From NCBI GenBank assembly GCA_937892925.1, contig CALBHX010000014.1:1-24113 (forward strand): a stretch of 24,113 bases of DNA, given 5' to 3'. The position numbers were made by a program, and so were the translations under genes. Below, one piece after another: positions 16,038 to 22,996 of the stretch; the stretch's first letter is position 1; every line of letters begins with the position of its first letter. Under the pieces are notes generated by a model. It searched no databases and was not told where the DNA came from. It saw nothing but the letters and a program-made list of their open reading frames with translations. The stretch comes from an uncultured Lentisphaeraceae bacterium. Its GTDB lineage: Bacteria; Verrucomicrobiota; Kiritimatiellia; RFP12; DVOR01.

Positions 16038-18143
16038 ATGGCACGCAAGATCCCCTTGGACCACGTCCGTAACATCGGTATTATGGCCCACATTGACGCC
16101 GGCAAGACGACGACGTCCGAGCGTATTTTGTTCTACTCCGGCAAGAACCATAAGATTGGCGAAGTGCATGACGGCGGCGCCACGATGGACTGGATGGTTC
16201 AGGAGCAGGAGCGCGGCATCACGATTACCTCCGCGGCCACAGCGGTTATGTGGGGCAGCTACATGATCTCGCTGATCGACACCCCCGGCCACGTGGACTT
16301 TACGGCTGAGGTCGAGCGTTCGCTGCGCGTGCTTGACGGCGCGGTGGCGGTCTTCTGTGCGGTGGGCGGCGTGCAGCCCCAGTCCGAACAGGTGTGGCGT
16401 CAGTCCGAAAAGTACAAAGTGCCGAAGCTGATTTTCGTGAACAAGATGGATCGCGTGGGTGCGAACTTCTTCTCGGTGATGGATCAGGTGCGTGAGCAGC
16501 TCAATGCGCGCCCTGTGCCGATGGTTTGCCCGTTGGGCGCCGGCGAAACCTTTGAGGGTGTGGTCGATCTGCTTGAAAACCGCCTCGTAACTTATGATAA
16601 AGCCTCTCAGGGCATGAAGCAGATCTATTCCGAGATTCCCGCGGAGCTCAAGGAGAAGTGCGAGGAAATGCGCCACGAGATGATCGAGGCCGCAGCCGAG
16701 CAGGATGAAGAGCTCATGAATAAATACTTCGAAGAGGGCACCCTCACGAAGGAAGAGATTATCAAAGGGTTGCGCAAGGGCTGCATTTCCCGCGCCATTG
16801 TGCCCGCCTTCTGCGGCACGGCGTTCAAGAACAAGGGCATTCAGATTCTGCTCGATGCGGTGGTCAGCTATCTCCCCAGCCCGCTGGATATTCCGCCGGT
16901 GGTGGATGAGGCCGATCCGTCGATTATCCGCAAGCCCGACGATAACGAACCCCTTTCCGCGCTCGCCTTCAAAATTATGGCCGATAAGAACATGGGTAAG
17001 ATCATTTTCACCCGTGTGTACTCCGGTAGGTTGGTAGCCGGCGAGGAAATCCTCGATTCCACCATCAACAAGAAGGCGCGTATTTCCCGCTTGTTCCGTA
17101 TGCATGCCAATCACCAGGAGAAGCTGGAAGAGGCCGGCGCGGGGGATATCGTGGCCGTAATTGGTCTGCCGAACACCCGCACGGGCGACACGCTCTGCGA
17201 TCCGGAGCACCCGATTCACCTGGAATCCATCGACTTCCCCGCCCCGGTGATTTCGATTGCGGTGAAGCCGGTTTCCCGCCAGGATAACGAAAAGCTGGGC
17301 AATGCCCTCCACACGCTGGCGCAGGAAGACCCCACCTTTACGGTGGCCTTCGATCAGGAAACCTCCGAGACGATCATTTCCGGCATGGGCGAGCTCCATC
17401 TCGAAATCATTGTGGATCGGTTGAAACGCGAGTTCAACGTGGAGTGCGAGGTCGGCCGTCCCGAAGTGGCGTACCGTGAGTCCATTTCCGTTGAGGGCGA
17501 AGGCGAATACAAGCACAAAAAGCAGTCCGGCGGCCGCGGTCAGTATGGCCATGTCTGCATGAAGTTCGCCCCGCAAGAGCCCGGCAAGGAATTCGAGTTC
17601 ATCAACGATATCAAGGGCGGCGTCATTCCGGGCGAATACATCCCGGCAGTCGAAAAGGGCATTCGTGCAGCCATGGAATCTGGCCCGCTTGCCGGGTATC
17701 CCGTGCTCCCCATCAAGGCGACGCTCTTCTACGGGTCGTATCATGATGTGGACTCCTCCGAGTTCGCCTTCCAGACGGCGGCGCGTCAGTGCTTCAAGCA
17801 GGTCTTCCTGGCCAGCCAGCCGCAGCTGCTTGAGCCGATCATGAAGGTGGAAGTGGTGGTGCCTGAGGATTACATGGGTGCGGCCACCGGCTCCCTCTCC
17901 CAGCGCCGCGGGCGTGTGGAAGGCATGGAGGAGCGCGGCGGAGCCCGCCTGGTGCACGGTTTCGTTCCCCTCGGCGAGATGTTCGGCTATTCCAACACCA
18001 TCCGCACGCTCACGCAGGGGCGCGGCGCCTTCACGATGGTGTTCGATCACTACGAGCCCGTTCCGAAAAATCTGCAGGACGAGATCGTGGAGAAGCGCCG
18101 TAAAGCCGGCAAGGTTATGGGCTACTCGGAGTCTGACGACTAA
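16038..18143 (+). CDS. fusA: Translation elongation factor G (EF-G)
   Basis: The 701-residue product matches the usual EF-G length (about 700). This GTPase drives ribosomal translocation in the cytoplasm and, with RRF, ribosome recycling. The G domain is intact: G1 AHIDAGKTT (17-25), switch ERGITIT (58-64), G3 DTPGH (81-85) with the catalytic-type His85, and G4 NKMD (135-138). Domain III follows, domain IV carries SGGRGQYGHV, and domain V follows VEVVVPEDYMGAATG. The start at 16038 gives MARKIPLDHVRNIG, a typical EF-G N-terminus. Upstream lie its own promoter and about 940 bp of non-coding DNA; a terminator follows directly. It is monocistronic here: no rpsL, rpsG or tuf is adjacent, unlike the classic str operon. 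A second EF-G paralogue elsewhere cannot be excluded, but nothing in the motifs suggests a degenerate copy. Confidence 0.97.
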   Translation: MARKIPLDHVRNIGIMAHIDAGKTTTSERILFYSGKNHKIGEVHDGGATMDWMVQEQERGITITSAATAVMWGSYMISLIDTPGHVDFTAEVERSLRVLDGAVAVFCAVGGVQPQSEQVWRQSEKYKVPKLIFVNKMDRVGANFFSVMDQVREQLNARPVPMVCPLGAGETFEGVVDLLENRLVTYDKASQGMKQIYSEIPAELKEKCEEMRHEMIEAAAEQDEELMNKYFEEGTLTKEEIIKGLRKGCISRAIVPAFCGTAFKNKGIQILLDAVVSYLPSPLDIPPVVDEADPSIIRKPDDNEPLSALAFKIMADKNMGKIIFTRVYSGRLVAGEEILDSTINKKARISRLFRMHANHQEKLEEAGAGDIVAVIGLPNTRTGDTLCDPEHPIHLESIDFPAPVISIAVKPVSRQDNEKLGNALHTLAQEDPTFTVAFDQETSETIISGMGELHLEIIVDRLKREFNVECEVGRPEVAYRESISVEGEGEYKHKKQSGGRGQYGHVCMKFAPQEPGKEFEFINDIKGGVIPGEYIPAVEKGIRAAMESGPLAGYPVLPIKATLFYGSYHDVDSSEFAFQTAARQCFKQVFLASQPQLLEPIMKVEVVVPEDYMGAATGSLSQRRGRVEGMEERGGARLVHGFVPLGEMFGYSNTIRTLTQGRGAFTMVFDHYEPVPKNLQDEIVEKRRKAGKVMGYSESDD

Positions 18144-18168
18144 GCCGCGCAGCACTGCGCCTTTTGTG

Positions 18169-18203
18169 AGAGCCGCCCGGGAGCCGGGCGGCTCTTTTGT
18201 TTT
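18169..18203 (+). terminator. fusA intrinsic terminator
   Basis: agagccgcccgg (18169-18180) pairs perfectly with ccgggcggctct (18184-18195) across a GAG loop, followed by ttttgtttt. A small extra hairpin, gcgca/tgcgc (18147-18160) followed by ctttt, sits just before it. Confidence 0.93.
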
Positions 18204-18603
18204 CCGGGCGGGATGGGCTCGGCGTGGCGGCATGGGGAAATGAAGCGAAGGCAAGGCGGCAGCGTTGCAGGAACGGCAGCTGCAGGGGCTGCGGGGCGAG
18301 GGTTGGGCGATGGCGTATGTTTGCGCGTGGGCGGAAGGCGTGGCCGCTTGAAACGCCGCTGCCGGGAAATCGGCGGCGGGCATGCTTGGCCGGGGAGAGG
18401 GTGCTTGTGCGGCGGCAGCGGAGACGTCTGAGAGGTGGGTGTGAGACGGGGTGCTTGCCTGAATGAAGGGATTATCTGGGGGCGCGAGGGGTTCGTTGAA
18501 AGCAGAGGAGGCGTGCCGGGAGGTGTCTCGGGGTGTTTTGTGGCGGAGCCTGAGAGGCGGTTTTGGGTCACGAAACGGGCGGAGCGGGGAGGGGGCGCCG
18601 TGT
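18204..18603. other. G-rich intergenic region without a gene
   Basis: About 400 bp separate the fusA terminator from the next promoter. The + strand is markedly G over C: 18541-18600 contains 32 G and 12 C by my count. The frame of the downstream ABC-F gene is open back to 18463, but those extra residues (Gly/Arg-rich) do not belong to the family. No RNA gene, repeat or conserved motif was recognised. Confidence 0.6.
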
Positions 18604-18633
18604 GGGACAAGGCCGGGTGCGGTGTGGTATCAT
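18604..18633 (+). promoter_or_regulatory. ABC-F gene promoter, apparently leaderless
   Basis: GGGACA (18604-18609), an 18-bp spacer and TATCAT (18628-18633) preceded by an extended -10 TGG. The expected start is about 7 nt after the hexamer, at or beside the A of the ATG (18640). There is no Shine-Dalgarno sequence in front of that ATG, which fits a leaderless mRNA. Confidence 0.5.
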
Positions 18634-18639
18634 GCGGGC

Positions 18640-20583
18640 ATGATTGAGTTTCGCGATGTAAGCGTCCGCTACGGGCCGGACGCGCTGTTTGAGCATGCTT
18701 CCTTTAAGATCAATGCAGGGGAACGCGTGGGGATTGTCGGCCCTAACGGGTCGGGCAAATCCACGCTCTTCCGGTTGATTTTGGGCGATTTAACGCCGGA
18801 TACCGGGGATGTGCTGCATGAGGGAACACCGCGGGTGGGCTTTGTCCGCCAGCATCTGGAACCTTCGAGCCCGGAGCAGACGCTGCTGGCGTATTGTTTG
18901 GAGGGGATTCCGGGGTTTGGCGAAACGGAGCGCGAGATTGCGCGGCTGGAGGAAGCACTGGCTGCGGAGACGGATCCGGAGCAGAAGCGGCGCGATTTAC
19001 GCCTCCTAGGTGAGGCGCATACGCGCTTTGAACAGATGGGCGGGTATTCGCTGGAGGCGCGGGTCAAGGAGTCGCTGGGCGGTCTGGGATACAGCACGGA
19101 GGATTTTGGGCGGCCCTTTGCCTCGTTTTCCGGCGGCTGGCGGATGCGCGCAGAGCTTTCGCGTGTGCTGGCTTCCAAGCCGGAGCTGCTTTTGCTGGAC
19201 GAGCCCTCCAACTATCTGGATTTGCCGGCCGTGGAGTGGCTGCAGCGCTTTCTCCGGGCGTATGAGGGCACGTTGGTGCTGATTTCGCACGATCGGTATC
19301 TGCTTCGCGCGATCACGCAAATTACGGTGGAGGTAGATGGCGGCACGGTTACGCGTTATAACGGCCCGCTGGATTATTATCTGCGCGAACGGGAAACGCG
19401 GTATCGCCAGCTGGTGCAGGCTAAGGCTAATCAGGACCGCAAACGCGATCAGCTGGAGCGTTTTGTGGAGCGTTTCCGCGCTAAGGCTACCAAGGCCGCG
19501 CAGGCGCAGAGCCGTGAACGGCAGTTGGAAAAAATGGAAGAAATCCGTCTGCCGGCGCGAAGCCGGACGGCTGGATCGTTGCGCCTGCCGAAAGCCCCGC
19601 ACGCGGGTGCGGAAATAGTTCGTTTAGAAGGGGCGGCCTTTGCCTATCCGGGCGGGAAACCGATCTTTGAAAACCTGGATCTGCGGGTGATGAACGGCGA
19701 CAAGATTGCCATTGTGGGGTATAACGGCATGGGTAAAACCACGCTGCTGCGTGTGCTTGCGGGCGTTCGTCAGCCCACGGCGGGGAAGGCCGTTTTTGGT
19801 TATCACGTAACGCCGGGCTATCAGTCGCAGGATCTCACGGAAACCATGAACCCGGAGGATTCCGTCTTCGCCGTGGCCAAGGCGGCCGCGGGAGCGCTTC
19901 CGGAGAAGGAGCTGCGCAATCGGCTGGGCGGGTTTGGATTCGATGCCGATGACTGCGCCAAGCCGGTGAAGGTGCTTTCGGGCGGTGAAAAGATCCGTCT
20001 GGCGTTTGTTCGCCTGTTTTTGAACCCGCCGAACTTCCTGCTGCTGGACGAACCGACCACGCATCTGGATTTGGAGGGGCGCGAACGGCTTCAGCAGGCC
20101 GTGCGCGATTACGATGGCACGGTTGTCCTCGTTTCGCATGATGTGGAGTTTGTCCGCGGCACCGCTGAGAATATTCTGGAGATTTCCCGAAAGGGGATTC
20201 GCCGATTCCCCGGCGGATACGATTATTATCAGGAGAAAATTGCCGGGGAGCGGGAGCCTGAAGCCGCCGATGCGCCTGCTGCGCCGGCCAAGGTTTCTTC
20301 CAAAGATCTCCGCCGCCAGCGGGCGCAGGAACGCGCCGCCCGCGCCCCGGAGGTCAAACGCCTGAAAAAGCGCGTGGCCGAGGCTGAAACACGAATTGCC
20401 AAGCTAGAGGCAGAGCAGACGGCGCTCACCGCAAGCTTGGGCGACGGATCGCTCGATGCTGCCGGACTGGCCGAGGCGGGCAAACGTCTCCGCGCACTTC
20501 AGTTCGACCTGGGTAAAGCCTCATTGGAGTGGGAAGAGGCCGCAACGGCGCTCGAAGCGTTGGAGAGCGGCGCGAACGACTGA
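18640..20583 (+). CDS. ABC-F family ATPase (Uup/YheS-type ribosome-associated)
   Basis: The 647-residue protein has two ABC nucleotide-binding domains and no membrane segments, which defines the ABC-F class; known members act on the ribosome. Domain 1 has Walker A GPNGSGKST (34-42), signature FSGGWRMR (163-170) and Walker B LLLLDEPSNYLD (183-194). The charged linker (about 245-320, with RFRAKATKAAQAQSR) carries the P-site tRNA interaction motif region. Domain 2 has GYNGMGKTT (360-368), LSGGEKIRL (446-454) and LLLDEPTTHLDL (467-478). A C-terminal, charged, coiled-coil-like extension (about 570-645) resembles that of Uup and YheS and makes EttA less likely. The ATG at 18640 is chosen because MIEFRDVSVRYG is the family N-terminus and the promoter -10 lies just before it. 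The next gene has its own promoter overlapping this stop codon. Which ABC-F subfamily it belongs to, and whether it gives antibiotic protection, cannot be told by eye. Confidence 0.93.
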   Translation: MIEFRDVSVRYGPDALFEHASFKINAGERVGIVGPNGSGKSTLFRLILGDLTPDTGDVLHEGTPRVGFVRQHLEPSSPEQTLLAYCLEGIPGFGETEREIARLEEALAAETDPEQKRRDLRLLGEAHTRFEQMGGYSLEARVKESLGGLGYSTEDFGRPFASFSGGWRMRAELSRVLASKPELLLLDEPSNYLDLPAVEWLQRFLRAYEGTLVLISHDRYLLRAITQITVEVDGGTVTRYNGPLDYYLRERETRYRQLVQAKANQDRKRDQLERFVERFRAKATKAAQAQSRERQLEKMEEIRLPARSRTAGSLRLPKAPHAGAEIVRLEGAAFAYPGGKPIFENLDLRVMNGDKIAIVGYNGMGKTTLLRVLAGVRQPTAGKAVFGYHVTPGYQSQDLTETMNPEDSVFAVAKAAAGALPEKELRNRLGGFGFDADDCAKPVKVLSGGEKIRLAFVRLFLNPPNFLLLDEPTTHLDLEGRERLQQAVRDYDGTVVLVSHDVEFVRGTAENILEISRKGIRRFPGGYDYYQEKIAGEREPEAADAPAAPAKVSSKDLRRQRAQERAARAPEVKRLKKRVAEAETRIAKLEAEQTALTASLGDGSLDAAGLAEAGKRLRALQFDLGKASLEWEEAATALEALESGAND

Positions 20584-20610
20584 CCGCGCCGTCCGCTGTT
20601 GTGCTACACT
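20581..20610 (+). promoter_or_regulatory. rpe-MATE operon promoter
   Basis: TACACT (20605-20610) is preceded by an extended -10 TGC. Eighteen bp upstream is a weak -35, TGACCG, that overlaps the stop codon of the ABC-F gene. The predicted start is near 20617. Confidence 0.45.
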
Positions 20611-20620
20611 ATGCGCTCTT

Positions 20621-20638
20621 GCCGGGAAAACGCCCGGC
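20621..20638 (+). promoter_or_regulatory. 5'-leader hairpin before rpe
   Basis: GCCGGG (20621-20626) pairs with CCCGGC (20633-20638) across AAAACG. It sits a few bases after the predicted transcription start and ends 5 nt before the AGGAG. There is no T-run, so it is not a terminator. It may stabilise the mRNA 5' end or tune translation. Confidence 0.4.
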
Positions 20639-20643
20639 GCATG

Positions 20644-20648
20644 AGGAG
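20644..20648 (+). promoter_or_regulatory. rpe ribosome binding site
   Basis: AGGAG lies 10 nt before the ATG at 20659. Earlier in-frame candidates (GTG 20599, ATG 20641) would lie in or before this site and add residues not seen in the family. Confidence 0.6.
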
Positions 20649-20658
20649 CGTTTTGGTC

Positions 20659-21339
20659 ATGCAGATTTCAATTTTGCCTTCCTTGTTGGCTGCGGATTTG
20701 GGCTGCCTGCGCACGGAAATTGCACGAGTGGCAGCCTCGGGTGCGGATGCGCTGCATTTGGATATTATGGACGGCCATTTTGTGCCCAATCTTTCGTTTT
20801 CCCCCGATACATCCGCGCTCTGCCGCAAGGCGCTCCCGGCGGGCTTTCCGATCAATACGCATCTGATGATGACCAATCCCGATCAGTACGGTGCGCGGTT
20901 TGCCGAGCGCGGCAGCACAACGGTGCAGTTCCATTTGGAATTGCGCGACCGCCTCGACGTCCGTGCGCTGGCGGCTCAGCTGCACAGCCTGAATGTGCGC
21001 GTGGGGCTCGCGCTTAACCCCGACACCCCCGCTGAGGCCGCGCTCCCCTTTCTGGACAGCGCGGACGAGATTCTCTGCATGACGGTTTTTCCCGGTTACG
21101 GCGGGCAGGCGTTTATTGAGCGCGTGCTCCCGAAAATCACGCAGCTCCGTACGGCCGCCCCCGCACTGGATATCATGGTGGATGGCGGCGTGAATAACGA
21201 GACTGCCGAGGCCGCCGCCGCCGCCGGAGCCAACGCGTTTGTGGCGGGCTCCTTCCTCTTCAAGCAGGCCGACATGGCCGCCGCTGTGGCGGAGCTTCGC
21301 CGCCGGTGTGAAGCTGCTTTCTGCCGGAGCCTCCGTTAA
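20659..21339 (+). CDS. rpe: Ribulose-phosphate 3-epimerase
   Basis: This cytoplasmic TIM-barrel enzyme interconverts D-ribulose 5-phosphate and D-xylulose 5-phosphate in the pentose phosphate pathway. The 226-residue length fits the family (about 220-230). It begins with ISILPSLLAAD. Metal ligands are in place: His33 and Asp35 in LHLDIMDGHFVPN, His68 in THLMM, and Asp175 in MVDGGVN. The signature MTVFPGYGGQ spans 141-150 and the phosphate-binding loop VAGSFLF spans about 195-201. The start at 20659 follows AGGAG and gives the family N-terminus. The stop TAA is followed directly by the ATG of the transporter gene, so the two are very probably co-transcribed and translationally coupled. No sign of truncation or transfer was seen. 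Confidence 0.96.
   Translation: MQISILPSLLAADLGCLRTEIARVAASGADALHLDIMDGHFVPNLSFSPDTSALCRKALPAGFPINTHLMMTNPDQYGARFAERGSTTVQFHLELRDRLDVRALAAQLHSLNVRVGLALNPDTPAEAALPFLDSADEILCMTVFPGYGGQAFIERVLPKITQLRTAAPALDIMVDGGVNNETAEAAAAAGANAFVAGSFLFKQADMAAAVAELRRRCEAAFCRSLR
21326..21329 (+). promoter_or_regulatory. Ribosome binding site of the MATE gene, inside rpe
   Basis: GGAG lies 10 nt before the ATG at 21340 and within the last codons of rpe. It is a modest site; initiation is probably helped by ribosomes that stop at the abutting TAA. Confidence 0.5.
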
Positions 21340-22761
21340 ATGGCAGCTGCGCGGGCTTCTAAAGAACTGGCGCGTTTTCCTGTGGGCGCCCTGCTCTGGA
21401 AATACTCTGTGCCGGCGATTGTCGGCATGATGGTGATGGCGCTCTACAATGTGGTCGATCGCCTCTATGTGGGGCGGTGCGTGGGGGCGGACGGGCTGGC
21501 AGGCATTGCACTTACCTTCCCCTCGGCCATTCTCATGATGGCTTTTGGGCTTTTGATTGGCGTGGGCACGGCCACGCGCATCTCCATTGCCATGGGGCAG
21601 GGCAAACGGCGTATTGCGGAGTGTTATCTCGGGCAGGCGGTCTGCGTTTATCTCTTTCTTTCATTTGTGGTTTACCCCGTGTGCGCCTGGTTTGCCGAGC
21701 CGATTGTGGCGGCCACGGGCGGCACGGCGGCCACCATTCCTCCCGCGGCCGACTATCTGCGCATCTTTTTCTGCGGCGCCATCTTTCAATATTTCAGTTT
21801 TGGGCTCAACCATACCCTCCGCGCCGAAGGGTATCCCGGCAAGGCACTGACCACGATGCTGATTGGCGCCCTTGCGAACGTGGTGTTGGATCCATTCTTT
21901 ATTTTTGACGCCGTGCCGCTGGGGTTCTGCACGGTGCCGGCGTTTGGGTTGGGCATTCGCGGCGCGGCCATTGCTACGGTGCTTTCGCAGGCCATTTCGG
22001 CGGTATGGGTGATGGCGCATTTTCTGCGGCGCGGCGCCACGCTGCGCCTGAAGCTTGGGTACGTTAAGCTCTATCCTGCGCTTTTCTGGGGCGTTCTTTT
22101 CGTTGGGCTGCCGCCTTTTGCGCTCAATCTGGTGGGCAGCGCCGTGAATGCGCTCTACAACATTCTCTTCCGCCTGCATGCGCCTACAGAGGCGGTGGCC
22201 GGGCGTGAGATTGCCGCCATCGGCATTGTGATGACGGTTCAGACGCTGATTTGTATGCCGGTGATCGGCGTGGCGCAGGGGATGCAGCCTATTCTCGGCT
22301 TCAACTATGGGGCGGGCAATTATGAGCGCCTGCGCAAAACCTTTAATCTGGCCGCCTGGTGGGGCGGGGGATATATCGCCCTCTGCGCCGTTCTGGTATT
22401 GCTTTTTCGAACGCCGATTTTCCGGCTTTTCTGCCGGGAAGACATGGCGGCAGACCTGTTGGCGCATGGTCCGGGCGAGATGGCGATCTTTTTCTGCGGC
22501 TTTGCGCCGGTGGGTTATTCCATTCTGGTGGGGCAGTATTTCCAGAGCATCGGCCGGGGCGGCGTAAGCCTGGTGATGAGTTTGTCGCGGCAGTGCTTCA
22601 TGTTGGTGCCGCTTATGCTGTTGCTGCCGCATTGGATGGGGCCGATGGGCGTTTGGTGGGCAGCGCCGATCTCCGATGTCCTGGCCGTAGCCTTTTCCGT
22701 AGCCTTCCATGTGCGTGAGCATCGGCAGATCAGCCGCCTGCTGGCTGCCCGTGCACCCTGA
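21340..22761 (+). CDS. MATE-family efflux transporter (MepA-like)
   Basis: The 473-residue, strongly hydrophobic protein probably has the 12 membrane helices of the MATE family. These inner-membrane carriers export cationic drugs, dyes or metabolites in exchange for Na+ or H+. The N-terminal helix reads VPAIVGMMVMALYNVVDRLY (Asp40 in helix 1), then VGADGLAGIALTFP, as in MepA/BexA-type members. The second half has QGMQPILGFNYGAGN (about 314-328), another hallmark. The ATG directly follows the rpe stop codon, so it is the second gene of that operon. A metabolic link between epimerase and exporter is not established; the pairing may be only positional. Substrate and coupling ion cannot be read from the sequence. 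Lipid-flippase relatives (MurJ/Wzx) are less likely given the MepA-like motifs. Confidence 0.92.
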   Translation: MAAARASKELARFPVGALLWKYSVPAIVGMMVMALYNVVDRLYVGRCVGADGLAGIALTFPSAILMMAFGLLIGVGTATRISIAMGQGKRRIAECYLGQAVCVYLFLSFVVYPVCAWFAEPIVAATGGTAATIPPAADYLRIFFCGAIFQYFSFGLNHTLRAEGYPGKALTTMLIGALANVVLDPFFIFDAVPLGFCTVPAFGLGIRGAAIATVLSQAISAVWVMAHFLRRGATLRLKLGYVKLYPALFWGVLFVGLPPFALNLVGSAVNALYNILFRLHAPTEAVAGREIAAIGIVMTVQTLICMPVIGVAQGMQPILGFNYGAGNYERLRKTFNLAAWWGGGYIALCAVLVLLFRTPIFRLFCREDMAADLLAHGPGEMAIFFCGFAPVGYSILVGQYFQSIGRGGVSLVMSLSRQCFMLVPLMLLLPHWMGPMGVWWAAPISDVLAVAFSVAFHVREHRQISRLLAARAP

Positions 22762-22804
22762 TTGGGGCTTCGGGGCGGAGTGTGTGGTGTTTGGGTTACG
22801 GTTC

Positions 22805-22821
22805 CCGCACGGCGGTTTTTT
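22805..22821 (+). terminator. Weak terminator candidate after the MATE gene
   Basis: CCGC (22805-22808) pairs with GCGG (22812-22815) over ACG, followed by six T. Four base pairs are few. A second hairpin, CGCCGG/CCGGCG (22862-22867/22879-22884), lies further on, but its T-rich stretch starts too far away. Either, both or neither may end the rpe operon. Confidence 0.3.
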
Positions 22822-22917
22822 GTTTGGTTTTGCCGCTGGTTCGGGTGCGTGCCGTCCGAGACGCCGGGAGTCGTTTGTCCGGCGGGTTGTCTGTTTTTCT
22901 AATTGCAATGTGAAGAG

Positions 22918-22945
22918 TTGACAGGGGGGGGGAGGATGTTATTGT
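22918..22945 (+). promoter_or_regulatory. Promoter of the second giant gene, with a G9 tract in the spacer
   Basis: A perfect -35 TTGACA (22918-22923) and a -10 TATTGT (22940-22945) with extended TGT are 16 bp apart. The spacer starts with nine consecutive G (22924-22932). The predicted transcription start is near 22952, about 45 nt before the ATG. Slippage of the G tract would change the -35/-10 distance one base at a time. Confidence 0.65.
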
Positions 22946-22958
22946 TACTCCGTTGGCG

Positions 22959-22972
22959 GTGAATCGGTTCAC
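22959..22972. promoter_or_regulatory. Possible operator palindrome in the leader
   Basis: GTGAATCGGTTCAC matches its reverse complement at 12 of 14 positions and is centred on CG. It lies just after the predicted transcription start, where a repressor could act. It is a single copy and short, so this is a weak call. Confidence 0.25.
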
Positions 22973-22981
22973 GGCCGTAAA

Positions 22982-22987
22982 GGGGAG
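22982..22987 (+). promoter_or_regulatory. Ribosome binding site of the second giant gene
   Basis: GGGGAG (within AAAGGGGAG) lies 9 nt before the ATG at 22997. An ATG at 22989 is only 1 nt from the site and stops after three codons at a TGA that overlaps the real ATG, so 22997 is chosen. Confidence 0.8.
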
Positions 22988-22996
22988 TATGAACAC

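Noticed and set aside
16011..18383. Antisense frame of about 790 codons over fusA
   Set aside because: fusA is unambiguous on the + strand; the antisense product is low-plausibility and follows from codon bias.
18463..18639. N-terminal extension of the ABC-F protein
   Set aside because: The frame is open, but the extra 59 residues are Gly/Arg-rich, the family starts at MIEFRDVSVRYG, and the promoter -10 lies inside the extension.
21661..22908. Antisense frame of about 415 codons over the MATE gene
   Set aside because: It is a shadow of a clear transporter gene, with a Gln/Arg/Pro-rich product and no motif.
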